Positions 1-12,290 of a stretch of DNA of 64,000 bases are shown here, piece by piece. A program made the position numbers and the translations under genes. How positions within the stretch are numbered: the stretch's first letter is position 1; each line of letters starts with the position of its first letter. The DNA comes from Carya illinoinensis (lineage: Eukaryota > Streptophyta > Magnoliopsida > Fagales > Juglandaceae), in the NCBI RefSeq assembly GCF_018687715.1, contig NC_056755.1, positions 17,111,001 through 17,175,000 of the forward strand, read 5' to 3'. The notes beneath the pieces were generated by a model. It was not told the origin of the DNA. It was given only the letters and a program-made list of their open reading frames with translations, and ran no database searches.

Positions 1-1074
1 GTTTTATGTAATTCTTTTTTTACTAAAGTATTTTATGAGATTAATTTTTGGTTGTAAATTAAATTATGGATCTTTTATACCTAAGATGCACTTAATAGGC
101 CATGTGGGTGGCACCTTGCAACCATTCATGGAGAGCCACAATATAAAGTTTTTGAATATTCAACCTTGACTTGTAAAGAGAGAGATAACTCTATCTAGTG
201 GTCCAAAATTCCCATGTGCGGTTGCTTTCATTTTCCAGGTACAGGAACAGAGATCTCCAGATTATATCTTCGATAATGATATCTCATTAGGCAGGGGACC
301 ATCGATGGGTTTGCACCAATCCATTAAAAGATTAAAAATTTTCACGAGATTAGAGAGTGAGTCTTTAGAAAAATGCTGGGAAGAAGTATGTTGGCAATTA
401 GTCCCATCTGACTTGCTAATTAGGTTTATTATATATTGTATTAAATATTTGTATGGTTGTTGTACTTTATTTTTTATTATCACTTTAAATAAAATTTTTT
501 ACAGTCCTGTGAATGTATGCAAGTTACCAAATCTGTAAAACTATGTCTTAAATCTGAATATTCCACTTTAATAATATTACATATAGTCGTACATTATATA
601 AAATATTGCATAATTTTAATTATTTAAAAAAAAAAGAAGTTTATTATTATAAAATTAATTTTTTTTACATAAATTTCATATTTAATCATTTTTTTAAAAG
701 ATTGAACGCTAAATATCTTTCTCTTTATTTTTTTACAATACAAAATTCGTTTGTCGAAGGACAATATTTTTTTGCTGCCAATATTATTATTCCTTTTCCA
801 GAAACAAACACAAGTTAACAACCACACTAAAGCCAAAGCAGATACTAAAAATTCAACCATACAATTCAAAGTTGTGTTTTGTCTTTTGTTTGGTCCCTAG
901 AAAAACAAAAATTCTCCTTTCTTTCTTTCTCTCTTTCCTCATCAATGATCTGTTGTAGCCAAAGAAATGGGCCATGCAGAGATAATTCAGCAGTGATTTT
1001 GACCCTTTTTCTTTCTCACCTTCTGTTTGTTACTCGAAGCAGGTACTGTTACTTTCTAGTACAGAAACAGTAAA
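1..1074. other. left-edge intergenic stretch with one possible exon fragment
   Basis: Mostly AT-rich sequence lying 3' of the CYCD6;1 stop codon. One coding-looking piece on the plus strand begins after an AG at about 236-238 and stays open from about 239 past 430. It has a non-repetitive composition, with residues such as SIKRLKIFTRLESESLEK followed by CWEEVCWQLVPSD. I do not recognise the protein. It could be a terminal exon of a gene lying to the left, or chance. From 540 to 1074 I see only AT-rich DNA, which may include the 3' UTR of the cyclin. Confidence 0.3.
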
Positions 1075-2968
1075 TTAACTCTGGAATCGGGCTTTCCTCA
1101 GCATTGTTGAATCCGAAAAATTAACCTGGATCGTGAGATTGTCACAGTAATTAATGATTTTCCTCCTCTTGACGTCCCTCATCTCTGCTGATCTAATGGT
1201 AGTGGTTGGAGTTGTGCCATCGGTTTCTCCATATTCGGAGCTTGAAAACTGCTGCTTTAACACACTGACCGGTGTGATTGAGCTCGATGCCTGATCGAAC
1301 ACTGACACGTACCCATCCATCACTATGTCCTGCATTGCATTGTAGCATTGCAACAAGTTTTCCTGCAACAATTTTGTACCATTTTTATAGTGAAAACATC
1401 GGAGAAAAGAGCATCATCCCTTTGGTAACTTTATAGAGCATGTTTCCATCTTGCTGGAATGCTTTTGAAGAATCTTTGAAATTAAGCGAGAATAAGTTTC
1501 AAAATGCTGATCAAATTTACCAAAATGAAAAGAAAATTTGGAAAGGATGAGAGAATATTTACTTTATTTGCATATGAAGAACAAAATATTGCTTTTCTGA
1601 AGAACGGATATTGCAAGGGTAACAATTCATGAGCAGCGTAAAGAAGCGCTGATGCAGCAATAATAGAAGGCTTGAACTCCAAAAGCTTGATATCTGATAA
1701 CGAAATAAAGATTTGTTAGTTGAATCAGAGGAGAAGAGCCCAGTGCCAATGGCATGTTGACTTTTCTTTTTGTGAATATTTCTTTTATGGTCTCGTACCA
1801 TTTTGAGATTTGATTATGATTTCAGTAGCTCGTGCTTTCAGAGACTGCCACAATGATGGGTCTTGAAGTTGGAACAAAGACATGTAATAAGAAATGAAAG
1901 AAAAGGGTGTGATTGAACGCATTCGCCATTTTAGAGCTCCCAAGATGAGGATCTCCATTCTCTCTATTGTTTGTGGGTCAAAAATAAAACCTCCATCACC
2001 CTATTCCAAAAAACCAAAAAACAAAAAGGGTTAGATAAGCTTTTCTGAATATTGAAAGTTTTTCATCAATTATTTGGTTTACATTATGTTGGCATGTAGA
2101 TTTACCTGAAAATCAACAAGGGAAACCTCTGCTTTCATCATCTTGGCAGCTAGAGAAATGCAGGAGATAGCAAGAAGACTTGGGATCCATGGCTTTGGTT
2201 GCTGTTATAACAAGATCATTCTTAGAATATATCAAAGCATTTGAACCCTTAAATAATGCAAGTAATGTGCCATTTATATATGTTGGCATTCCTGAAAATA
2301 CCTTTTTTGTTCCAAAAAAAATACTAGAAAAAATATCAATACGACATGTTTTTTTTTAAGCTTCAAAAAGCTATAAATAATAAATATACACTCACAAATA
2401 TCTACTTTCAAACTGATATAATTTTGAAAAAACCAAACATAAAAAAATAGTACAATAATTAATGACAGATGAAAAACTGTTTTATGTCTCCAGAATGTAA
2501 TTAAGTTTCTTTACCAGCATCCCTTGGCTAGACAAGAACCGATCAAGATAATTAACGGCAAGGTACGATAAGAGCGGATCGAACCTGCAACAGAACTGGA
2601 AAAAACAAACATAGATCAGTACCATAAAAAAACAAATGCTTTTGGTTTTTTGAAGAACATGAAGATGAAGTATATAGATTTCCAACAATATATACATTTC
2701 CAACAAAAATTCAAACACTGTACGTTTTCCTCTTATGATAAAAAGGTGAAGATATCCCAACAAATTAACACGAGCAAAAGAATGAATATACCTTTAAAAT
2801 TTCAGAAATGATTTCATGTCGAACAGAAATATCAAAACCGTTGGGTTGGAGACTCTGAAAGTAGTTTTCTAATGGCATGTGATCACATTCAATAAGGAAG
2901 AGAGAAGCGATTGTGTCGGAGTTGGGTTCGTGGAAATTAGTCAACGGGTTTTCAAGATTGAATTCCAT
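1075..2968 (-). CDS. CYCD6;1: D-type cyclin, CYCD6;1-like, six exons
   Basis: Regulatory subunit of a cyclin-dependent kinase. In Arabidopsis CYCD6;1 acts in the nucleus and drives formative ground-tissue divisions downstream of SHORT-ROOT and SCARECROW. Exons on the minus strand, all bounded by GT-AG: 2792-2968, 2515-2595, 2106-2201, 1799-2000, 1563-1693 and 1075-1362. They join in frame to 324 codons, close to the roughly 300 residues of the Arabidopsis protein. Exon 2 carries the cyclin-box core (YLAVNYLDRFLSS), exon 3 continues it (KPWIPSLLAISCISLAAKM), exon 4 has ALKWRMRSITPFSF, and exon 5 opens the C-terminal cyclin fold (LEFKPSIIAASALL). Exon 6 ends in a Ser/Thr-rich tail with VLKQQFSSSE and VKRRK, as in CYCD6. 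The start ATG is the first in exon 1, and the N-terminus MEFNLENPL resembles the family. No LxCxE retinoblastoma-binding motif is visible. The family assignment is firm; the ortholog number is from memory of the Arabidopsis protein. Confidence 0.92.
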
Positions 2969-3390
2969 GGCCGTGAGTCCCAGTACTGTGAGGATCTCAG
3001 AACTGGGGTTGAGGCTAAAAGAAGCAACACATGATTGTTTAAGAAAAAAACAAAAGGGATAAAGAAAAGCTGGGAAAGTTGTGTGTTTTATGGTAAAAGA
3101 AGATGCGTGGAGACTTGAAATTCACTGCTTCGGTTGCAGCTCGATCTCTATCTTGTAGTGTTTTTCTTTCATTCTTTTTTGGATCGATGTCTGCTAGCTC
3201 CTCCAGTGCTCTCTCTCTCTCTCTCTTATTGGAAAAGAGAACGAGGAAGTGAGGGGGTATGATCGGACGGTTCAGGAATTCACGGAGAGTACTGGAAGGT
3301 TAAAAGATGAGCTTAGTTTTAACTGCCTTTGACTCTTGTTCTCCCACCCAATTCATTTTACAGTATATATGTAAATATATTTTTCATGCA
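2969..3390 (-). promoter_or_regulatory. likely 5' leader and promoter of the CYCD6;1 gene
   Basis: Sequence upstream of the cyclin start codon. Read on the minus strand it holds a GA dinucleotide tract (plus-strand CT repeat at 3209-3227), a common feature of plant leaders and core promoters. A TATATA-like stretch lies at about 3360-3385. The start of transcription cannot be placed from sequence alone. Confidence 0.35.
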
Positions 3391-3951
3391 AAAAATAAAT
3401 TTATTAATGAAAAGAAAATGTGCATCGGGAGAGGTAGAAAGACGTTCGGTTTGGAAATATTAAAATATTTTTTAATATTTTTTTAAATATTAAAAAATAC
3501 ACAAAATACACAATCGGTGTATTATACTATCGGTTCATTAGGGCATTTCTCATATTTTTAGATACACCGGCCTACATTGGGGTTTGGAAAAGTGATGGGA
3601 CCATATAAAATATATTTGGAAAGAAAATTGTTGTAAAAATTGTTTTGAATTTTGTGAAATAGTTTTTTATCTTTTATGAAAATTTAGGAAAAAAATTTTA
3701 ATAAAAAATATTTTTGAAACATTTCTTTGTAAATATTTTTTGGATTTAGAGTAAGAAAATGAGTAATTTTTTTGTGTTTTAAAAAAAATCTAATGCTAAA
3801 CACCACTATACCGTTGCTATTCAGTCCCAATTATTTTTATTTTTTATAAATAATATCATATGTTATAAGTTAGAGAAAATCCATTGATCTCCGATAATAG
3901 ATGAGTACACCAAATACTAGAATCCAGTTTTTCCATGTCCTTAATTAACAG
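3391..3951. other. AT-rich intergenic DNA
   Basis: No gene or RNA recognised. Long A and T runs, with one AT-rich near-direct repeat around 3455-3500. Confidence 0.5.
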
Positions 3952-4078
3952 CATTACAAGAAAACTGCACAATTGTAACAGTTATTTTATATGAAAAATA
4001 TATAACCATTTTTTTTATGTCGTAAATTATCATTCTTATCGCATATAATCTATCAAAATAAGCAATTTTCTTATAATA
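3952..4078. mobile_element. 127-bp CACTA-type MITE
   Basis: The left end reads CATTACAAGAAAACTGC and the right end, reverse complemented, reads TATTATAAGAAAATTGC. These are imperfect terminal inverted repeats of the CACTA (En/Spm) type, whose usual end is CACTACAAGAAA. The element is flanked on both sides by the trinucleotide CAG (3949-3951 and 4079-4081), matching the 3-bp target duplication of that superfamily. It has no coding capacity, so it would be a non-autonomous copy. Confidence 0.7.
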
Positions 4079-4487
4079 CAGGACCATATGAGCTTGTTTT
4101 CGTGCCTTTTATTCAATTACAAGTAGAAGCGGCCATCAATATATAGGACAAATATTTAAGCATAAATTAATGCATGCATGGCACTATTTTATGCATTGAA
4201 ATTAAAAGGCTGTATTACTTTACATGTCTAGACTGATCTTAATTAAACACGAAATGTAGAACGTGTTTCTTGGGGTTTGATTAACAAGGAATTAATCAAT
4301 CAGGAATGCCAGCAATATTCAGGGCTCAGACACTAGCAATGGGACGTACAAAACTCATTTTCGTAGTTTCTATGTGTATGCTAATATAATATATAAAATC
4401 GCCAATTTTCCATATTATATATTAAGCGAATTAGGGGAAAATAAGAAGTCAAAAAGGGGCATGAATACGGAATAACTACATATATAT

Positions 4488-4490
<3 letters not shown>

Positions 4491-4524
<34 letters not shown>
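4491..4524. repeat. (GA)17 microsatellite
   Basis: Uninterrupted GA dinucleotide tract of 34 bases in intergenic DNA. It is likely to vary in length between individuals. Confidence 0.95.
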
Positions 4525-4528
<4 letters not shown>

Positions 4529-4775
4529 CCCTCTTAAGTTCTTATCTGGATTTGAAGTTTCAATTGAGAGAATTAGAAAGATACACATATGATGGAGTGG
4601 GTTTTGCCAAAAATTTTGAACATTAAGCAGTGTACGAAAAATCCATAAGGTCAACAATAAAATGTTGTATGGTCCACTTATTCATATTTAAGCAAGAATT
4701 TGAAGGAATCTTTTTTGAAGTGTTAACAGATGGCTGTTAGATCGAATAGTCGCTAGCCAATTAAACGGACTTCAG

Positions 4776-4849
4776 AGAGTCGATCAACAAGTATATTGAG
4801 TTTTTGGTTCTTAGAGTCGATCAACAATTATATTGAGTTTTTGGTTCTT
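4776..4849. repeat. 37-bp tandem duplication
   Basis: Two adjacent copies of a 37-bp unit beginning AGAGTCGATCAACAA and ending TTTTTGGTTCTT, differing at about one base. No coding role is visible. The near identity suggests a recent slippage or repair event. Confidence 0.9.
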
Positions 4850-6640
4850 TGTATTGTAAAATGGCTAGTGCGAGGGCTTTATGCATGTGTTAGTTTCAAC
4901 TAGTTAAGCTTATTCTAATTGAGAATATATTTATTTATCTAAGGAGAAGGCTCCAAAGTAATTATAGGAGAGAAACAATATCCAAGGTTCAATACAGAAA
5001 ATTATCACCATAAACATTCGGGACCATTGCTGATATTAGTCATGATATATATAAGCGCAAATTTCCAAGAGGTACGACGTTCGTGCTGCATGCATTGACC
5101 TCTGCATTCAATATTCGATCGAGCAAGCTGCTAGCATATATAATTGCCGACATGCATATGCGTATTTCATAAGATACATGATTACCAGTATGTATTATAG
5201 GTGAGATGTTTGGCGACTAGGATACACTACTTTTAGACTTATTTGGCTGAGATATAAAAGGATCAGAAAAATGTGGTTGGAACAGACATGCTCATGTACG
5301 ATCATTTAGAACCATAAAAATAGAAGCCTATATATATATATATATATATATATCTTTGTCTGCGTAATAGCTTTAGTATCTGTTAGCTAATGGATGCCAG
5401 AGGTATTTTTTTTTTTTAATATCTCAATCTCAATCAGTCAACCTAAAGGTGGGTGCATGGGAACAGAAACAATTATAATTCCCACTCTTAAAGTCATGTG
5501 TATATAATACACTGCATGTCAATATGTCACACACACACACGTACATATATATATGGTCATTGTTGAGCGAAAATTAAAGGCTTGGCAAAGGCACCTACTT
5601 TTGAAACTACTAACCACTTCTTTAAAACTTTTGACTTATTGCTTTATATGGTGCCTGATGATCATAAGCCCTTTGAGTTTGAGCAACTTCCTCTTTGTAG
5701 AAAAGCAATTACAGCTGTTGGGATTAATGTTTTCTACTCTCTGCATATCATCAGCATGCATGATCAGAGAGGTATTCTGTATCTGAATATTAATACAGAG
5801 TACTGTTGATAAAGATCAGTTACACACATATTATGGCTTAATTTTCAAACTTAATTCTTTATTATGACACTGATCATCAATACATTTCTGATGTAAAATT
5901 AAAGTAAGTATCGTTAAAGGCTTCTGGGAAAGTAGCATGATTCTTTTACTTTTGATATTAGGAGCCATTAATGGGAAGAAAGATGCCAAGATAAACCTCA
6001 ATTAAAAGGAATTAGAATATGGGGAAGTAGCTAGACACAACCCCCGTCGAGAAGAAAAAATTGATGGATACTGCTTGCGGGATGTAAGATCTAATAAATG
6101 ATGTGGCCGCCAGGCCTTGATCACAATGTCATGCGCACAGGGTGTTTGAGGGTGAGACTGACTAGCTATATGCGCTTTTCATGATAATTATTAGCTAGCT
6201 TTCCATCACATGAAGCATCACTAATAATGGAGTCTTTTGGGACCCCCTTCTGCATTTAATTTTGCCTCTTATGTAGTTATAATAATAATGTTTCGTGGGC
6301 GTTGCTATTGGAAGATTATTAATTAAGAACCTGTATTCACTATTTCTCTCTCCACTTTTACAACCCGCACATCACACATTACACTTATTTTTATTTATTT
6401 TTAAATTTTTTTGATTTTATTTCTCCTAAATTAATTGAGTTATTCTACACACCATGCATACACTATATATTTGTTAAGGGAGAAAAAAGTAAAAAATTAA
6501 AAAATTATGTGTGGTATATGGTGTGTAGTATGATAATGATAAGTAGAATTTTTTTTCTCTTAAATAGTGTACAATTATGCATGTAATTATAAAAGGTAAT
6601 AACTTCTGACGTGTCAGTCCATTAAAAGGTTAAAAATAGC

Positions 6641-7610
6641 TTCCAATGTGCTCCTGCCACGTAGCCCACCCATTATACCTAGCATGTGTTTGCACCACAC
6701 CGAAACATCTTTATCCCACCCTTGCATCTTTCCCACCAAAGCCAGATCCCTCCCCTAACCCTCATCTCTCTCTCACCAAACTCACCCACCGAGGCCTTCT
6801 GTTTTCTTTTTCTTTTCTTTTCTTTTTCTCTTTGATTTTGTATACTAATTTTTAAGGTTTAAGGTTCATTGAGTACTGGTAAATAGTAGATGTCGGCTGT
6901 AGTTTCACCGAAAATTAACTAGTAGATGCGGTTTCTGTGGCCCGTCTAGGTGGTTCGCACTTGTTCTGCTGTGGCTTCGAGGTTGAGAACCTAGGCAGCA
7001 GGGTCGTGGCTCACGACGGAGAATGCAAGCTCTATTTTTCTGTGGGGGAATAAAGGCTTTGTGGTGGTACAATTGGGTGGTAATGGTCTGCAGGGAGAGT
7101 CTCACAGTGACAACGACGTGGTGTAGGGTGGAGGTTTAAGCTGTGCTACGCAATATGGGTGTTGGGTGTGGACTTTGGTGGCTGTCACGAGAATCAGTGG
7201 TTATGGAAGGAGTCATGGAGAAACCACTGAACGTGGGTTTTTGTGGCTTGTGGAGGTGCAGTAGCCTAGCTAGTCTTTGGGTTGTGGTTGGCGGCAGCTA
7301 CATGGAGGAGGTGATTCACTGAAAACTTAGGTAGCGGCACAACAGGTAGCAACAAAGAGAGGGAAAGGAAAATACATAGGGCATTTTAGGTAATAATCTA
7401 AAACGGTCTAAAACGGTCATGACCCCTCCAAAGTAGTTTTGATTATAAAAATGCCATGAGTAGAAAGGCTTAAATATACACGTATAAGACCATATGAGTA
7501 CTCGGCATGATCTCGCTCACTTTACGATAAGAGTCTTTTTTCTTGTTGACTGTCTATACAACGCTTTCTTACCCATCCACTAGGGTTGTTTAGTTTGTTT
7601 TTTCTCATTC
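6641..7610. other. less AT-rich intergenic stretch of unknown origin
   Basis: The stretch at 6640-7330 is noticeably more GC-rich and G/T-skewed (GTGG-rich) than its neighbours and contains short open frames without family matches. It may be a decayed transposon or an old gene fragment; nothing decides between these. Confidence 0.35.
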
Positions 7611-7944
7611 ATGGATGAAGACATCTCAGAACAGTGGAAGTCTTTATCAATCGTTGTAAAAAATGGAATAGAATGAGATTGTTATCCAAGATAGTTTGGG
7701 ATTGAATACAAAGTTTTAGGTTGAGCACTGTTTTTTCAAACTAGGACATGTGCGAAAAATCTTCTTTATGGAATTTTTTTTGTTGAAGGTGGTAAAAAAA
7801 GAGTGCATGATTCGTAATGGTCCTTGGATGTTTGATAAATGTTTGGCGGTGAATATGGCAGAAGATGATGGTTGTCTTCAACTCTCCCATAAACCAATAT
7901 CTTCTGCGTCTTTCTGAGTTCGTATGTATTATCTTCCTTTAAAT
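7611..7944 (+). pseudogene. LINE ORF1 5' part (DUF4283 region), broken
   Basis: Starts at an ATG with MDEDISEQWKSLS, like the N-terminus of ORF1 in plant L1-type LINEs. Further on, in shifted frames, come KKECMIRNGPWMFDKCLAVNM and then VRMYYLPLNPY, which follow the DUF4283 pattern of a GPW-F-D core, then a W-V-R-x-x-x-LP motif. Stops and frameshifts make it non-functional. The homology stops abruptly where the CACTA-like end begins at 7945, and a degenerate ORF1 zinc-knuckle-like segment appears near 12375, so the LINE seems to be split. Confidence 0.6.
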
Positions 7945-10900
7945 CCCTACAAGAAAATTTATCTTTAGAGACAAAATATTTTAGAGACGAATTAAATTTT
8001 ATCTCTAAAAGTACTTATTTGGGAGAAAAATTAAATTTCATCTAAAAATATGAAAGTAGTTTTTTACGCATTTGAACAGATAAATATCTGTTCGAACTAG
8101 ACTTTTTGGGACGACATATAACGTCTAAAAAAATCATTTTGTAACTCACGTTCGAATATTTACAAAATTGTTCGAATAATAGTTGTGGCGTGAAAGTATA
8201 GACAATTGTGTCGAGGGAAGGTAGAAGCCTTTTGAACGCGATTTTAATCATTCGAATGAATTTTTTTGTGGGAAGTTTTAAATAAATTTGGTGGGGACAA
8301 TTGTTATCTAGTTCAAATATTCTCATACACGTTTGAATAGTATTGTAATTTACGTTTGAATGTTGACATAACTGTTCGAATAATAATCGTGGCGGGAATG
8401 TATGCACAATTATGCCCGAAGAAAGTTAGAAACCGTTTTACCACGATATTTAATGGGCCAATTTTCTAGAGAGAAGTTATAAATAAATTTGGTGAGGATA
8501 GTTGCTACAACATTCAAATGGTACTTTTACATTCAAATGGAGTTATAAACCGTTCGAATTCTCATAAGAGTAGTTTGAACGGTGGTGTAGACAATCGAAA
8601 TAAGTTTAATTATATAAATTTATTGAAAGAGATTCAAATATTTTAAAAATAAATATTATTTGAGTCTATTAAATATCATTTTCAAAATATGAAAAATCTA
8701 CATATACAGATTAATTAATATTTATGGTAAATCAAAATATATCATATATGTCGTCCTAGGAATTTTATATAATTAATTTTAAAATTCATTAATGACTTGT
8801 ATTATGGTAGATAAGAATTTGCAATTAAAAAAATATTACCTTCTAGAGAATGTAATTTTTTATATTATCAACTGGTAAGTAAAATAAGAAAAATGATTTT
8901 TGATAAGAAACAAGCTAACTAGTATATATAACAAATAAAAACAATATAGTAGTGAAAGTGATCATGTTTAATACAAAACAAAAAGTCAGATCCAATACTC
9001 AAAATTGTTGTGTAAAACCATCCAAGTCCTCCGGGATAGCAATAACGCATCCCTCAATATCTTGCAGTCAAATCATGATGGGTGCAATGATCCTTTCCAT
9101 GCCTTGGATCAAAAGTGTATGATGCTCCTCGAGCATGAATCACATCACCGTGGTAGTAGCCACTGCAACCTGTCTATCAACACTGGTATTAGTAGAAGTT
9201 GGATCAAGCTCTATGCCATTATATATCTTATGCCACTAGAACATTAATGCGAGCCTTCCACAAGTACTGGCCCTCACTCTTGCTAAATGTGATCTTATTA
9301 AAAGGCCCGATCTGTGGTTGCCTCTACTATGTCATTAACACATCAACCCCCAATTGGACTAGAAGGTTAGAGATCATCAATGCATATGGTAGACTACATT
9401 TACTTAAATACCATGAATCAAATTGGATGCGGATGAGAAAGCATAAAGGCAAATCAATCGACTCTACTCATGCTATCAGTAACATAAATTGCGTTCGATG
9501 CTGAACTTAGTCTTGTATTTTTTTGGATCAATATTATAGGAGGTTATCAAATTATGCATTCAAAAAAATGTGATACAGTCAACTTGTTTGATCATCTTCT
9601 ACCATCATATGGAGGAGCTGAATCATCATGCATAAACTAACGAATCTCATCATCAGTGGGACCTTCGTCTACTGGAGCCTCATCTTTGATGTCATCTTCA
9701 CCATCTGTCCTTGTAGCCAGTTGTTGTGCAGGGTATGCATCAAGCTCATGAGGGATCCCAAGAAAGCCAGAGATAATGTTTACTGAGATAGTAACGAGTG
9801 AGAATGATTCCTCATTAGCCTCCATTTGACTCATGCGATAAAACTCATTAACCATGTCAGGATAGGCCATCCCCCTCTGCTGAAAAATCAAGCCTTAACC
9901 TGTATCACTGATAATAGAAAATCGGCTTCATCCTTCCAAGACAAAATCACAGAAGTTTTCTATAATGATCTCTTGCACTGCCAATATTGGCCTCCTCATC
10001 ACTAGCTTCATGGCTAGGTTGCCTTCTCTCCAACATTTTCTTATCATGTATGCCATTAATTCACCATTCATAAAATAAATAAAAAACGAATATAATAAAA
10101 ATGAAAAGTTCTAATTATATTATATACTGTGATATTCGAATAGAAACTACTATGTTCGATTAGGAACTACTCTATTCAAACTACTAGGTATTTAATTCAA
10201 ATGCCAAATAATATCGTTCGAACAATATCGATCCATGTTCAAACAATTTATAACCATTCGAACAAAATTAGGACTTATTCAGAAGGTTAATATGGATTCG
10301 AAAGGATAAATATATGGTTCGAACAATATAAATCCTATGTCCATCAAATAGCATAAATGTTCAGTTCGAATAGAGAGAAAAATCTATATTGAACGGTTCA
10401 TCAGCTCACTTTTTAACGGTCGAACTCGTTCTTTCATGTTCGAATACAAAAATATCTATTTGGCAAATGCTTGTTCGAACAACTTTGAAGCCGTTGATTC
10501 AAATAGTTTCGAACAGCTTTGAAGATCCATGGCTAAGTTGATTCAAAATCGAACGTGAAAACCAATATCATCAATAATTGTTGGTTTTAAGTAAAAAAAA
10601 TTAACATGGCTTCACTCCATTTCTGCAATCAAATGCCATGTGTGGCGGCTGGAAAACACCAAAAAATGGTCGGATTTGATTCGAAATCTGACCCTCATTT
10701 CAACCTGTTTTATCCAAATTTCAAGCACATAGAGACATTGTGTGATGGACCATACCTGTTAGACGACAGCAAAAGGTCAAAATATGGCAGAGTTGGTGGT
10801 GAGTGATGGTGTATGATAGAGAAGGCTTCGAACGGTAGTTTGTGTAAATGTGAACAGCTTGACATTCGAACTAGATATTTTGTGTCGAGTTGTCATGTCT

Positions 10901-11080
10901 GAATGCATGTTTTCTAGTTCGAACGAGATATCTGTTTTAATCTACTTAGTTAACAGAAATTCACTATTCAAACAAAGTCTTTAGTTGTTCGAACTATGTA
11001 CGATCCCATTCAAACACGTGGATTCATGAAACTTCTAGAATAAAATATGATGATTCATTTCTGTCAATGATCCTGGTTCG
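7945..11080. mobile_element. CACTA-like element with TTCGAA subterminal repeats, right end not found
   Basis: The left end reads CCCTACAAGAAAATTTATC, one base from the usual CACTACAAGAAA. Just inside follow AGAGACAAAATATTTTAGAGAC repeats, and then many copies of the palindrome TTCGAA, often within GTTCGAAC or GTTCGAAT. These fall in two clusters, about 8080-8590 and 10135-11000, around a central coding-like region. CACTA elements normally carry such subterminal arrays as transposase binding sites. No matching right terminus was found before the LINE resumes near 12.3 kb, so the element is truncated or its end has decayed. Confidence 0.55.
8990..9900 (-). pseudogene. degenerate plant transposon protein
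   Basis: Minus-strand coding-like sequence between the two TTCGAA clusters. The clearest segment (9637-9891) starts MIFQQRGMAYPDMVNEFYRM and continues with ISVNIISGFLGIPHELDAYP, then an acidic tail. The pattern of a hydrophobic segment followed by FLGIP resembles the 'putative plant transposon protein' family often found in plant elements. The rest of the region is full of stops. Function cannot be assigned beyond transposon origin. Confidence 0.4.
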
Positions 11081-12290
11081 GTCGAAAAGGCATGTACTCG
11101 GTTTGAATTCCTATATAAGTATATAACTACATATATATTAGTATACTATATAGTATAATACTTAACTATATACTATACGACCATGTAACTATATACTATA
11201 CTATATGCTACACTATAGACTATGTAACTACATACTATACCATCTAACTATGTAATACTATGTAATATTCATTGATGATAGTTATAATTTTATATTAGAT
11301 TTGTGAGTAAATTAGTATATATGTTTTACATTTGTTAATGAAGTAGATTAGTGTTTGCTCTTTGTGAATGTTATTATTGATGATAGTGATAATGTTATAT
11401 TAGAAAAATAAAAGTCACTTATGGTAAATAATAAGAATCTAATTGAAATAATATGAATCTAAACCATAAATTACCCTACTTTAAATAGAAACCAACTACG
11501 TAATTAACTATTAATCTGGGAACTACATAAAATATTAGTGTTATTTCCATAAATTATCTAATTGAAATAATATGAATCTAAACCATAAATTACCCTAATT
11601 TAAATAGAAACTAGCTATGTCATTACCTATTAATTGAGGTGAATTGAGGGGAATGTTTTTGAGAATCGCTTTCAAGTCCACAATGCATCAGTAGAAAAAA
11701 TGGACAATGTGACAAATTGTTCGTTGTCAAAATAGAGCAATGACAAACAAGTGAAAGCAAACATAATCAAATTAATCACATGACATAAAATTAATGTAGT
11801 TCGGTATTGTGTCTATAGGTTCAGAGAGTTGCAGAGGAATCACAAAAATACACTTTGGAGCAAAATCTCACTGTTCAGAACACTTAGGACGTACTAAATT
11901 GTTCATTACGTACATAATTATAGCATCACACATCAAAAACCCTAAGTTTCACTTTTTTGCATAATTATAGCATCTCTTTATCCGATGCTCACTTAACTGA
12001 CCCATCAAGCATGACTCGAGTGGACTTTTTTTCTAAGTTTCGCTCGAGTTATCTGTCGTGTGAATGTCGAGCAAACTTTCTGCTTGGCAATTTTTTTACC
12101 CGACGCTTTTTCAGTTTCCCCCAGGACCCCCACAAGGCTTTGTCATGTTCCCTCAGGCTTGGATCTAAGCCTACACTCAACAGCCGAAGCCTCCTTGCAA
12201 ATCTGCTAAAAAACATAACGTATCATTATTGAGTTAGGTCATCAACTCGAGCTGACACACCAACAAAACTAGGCTTTATAAACCCAACAT
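11081..12290. repeat. AT-rich repeats and LTR-like debris
   Basis: 11110-11280 is a TATACTATA-type simple repeat. An 80-bp segment beginning TCTAATTGAAATAATATG occurs twice in direct orientation, at about 11432-11512 and 11555-11635, about 123 bp apart. From 11990 to 12260 there are CTCGAG and GTCGAGC motifs in a composition that recalls the CTCGAG-rich LTR at 60.4 kb, so this may be an LTR remnant. No gene is seen. Confidence 0.5.

Larger units (their letters stand above)
4079..6640. other. intergenic DNA with microsatellites and small duplications
   Basis: No recognised gene. It holds a (GA)17 tract at 4491-4524, a 37-bp tandem duplication (4776-4812 and 4813-4849), an AT microsatellite near 5333-5353 and a short CA tract near 5530. 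Plus-strand sequence at 5582-5809 is open for 75 codons and looks exon-like (it contains TFETTNHFFKTFDLLLYMVP), but it has no ATG and no family match. Confidence 0.45.

Noticed and set aside
1559..1801. Minus-strand frame of 80 codons overlapping the cyclin
   Set aside because: It reads through an intron in a different frame from the cyclin exons.
6646..6855. Small secreted protein ORF
   Set aside because: Low-complexity Ser/Phe end, no signal-peptide logic, no family match.
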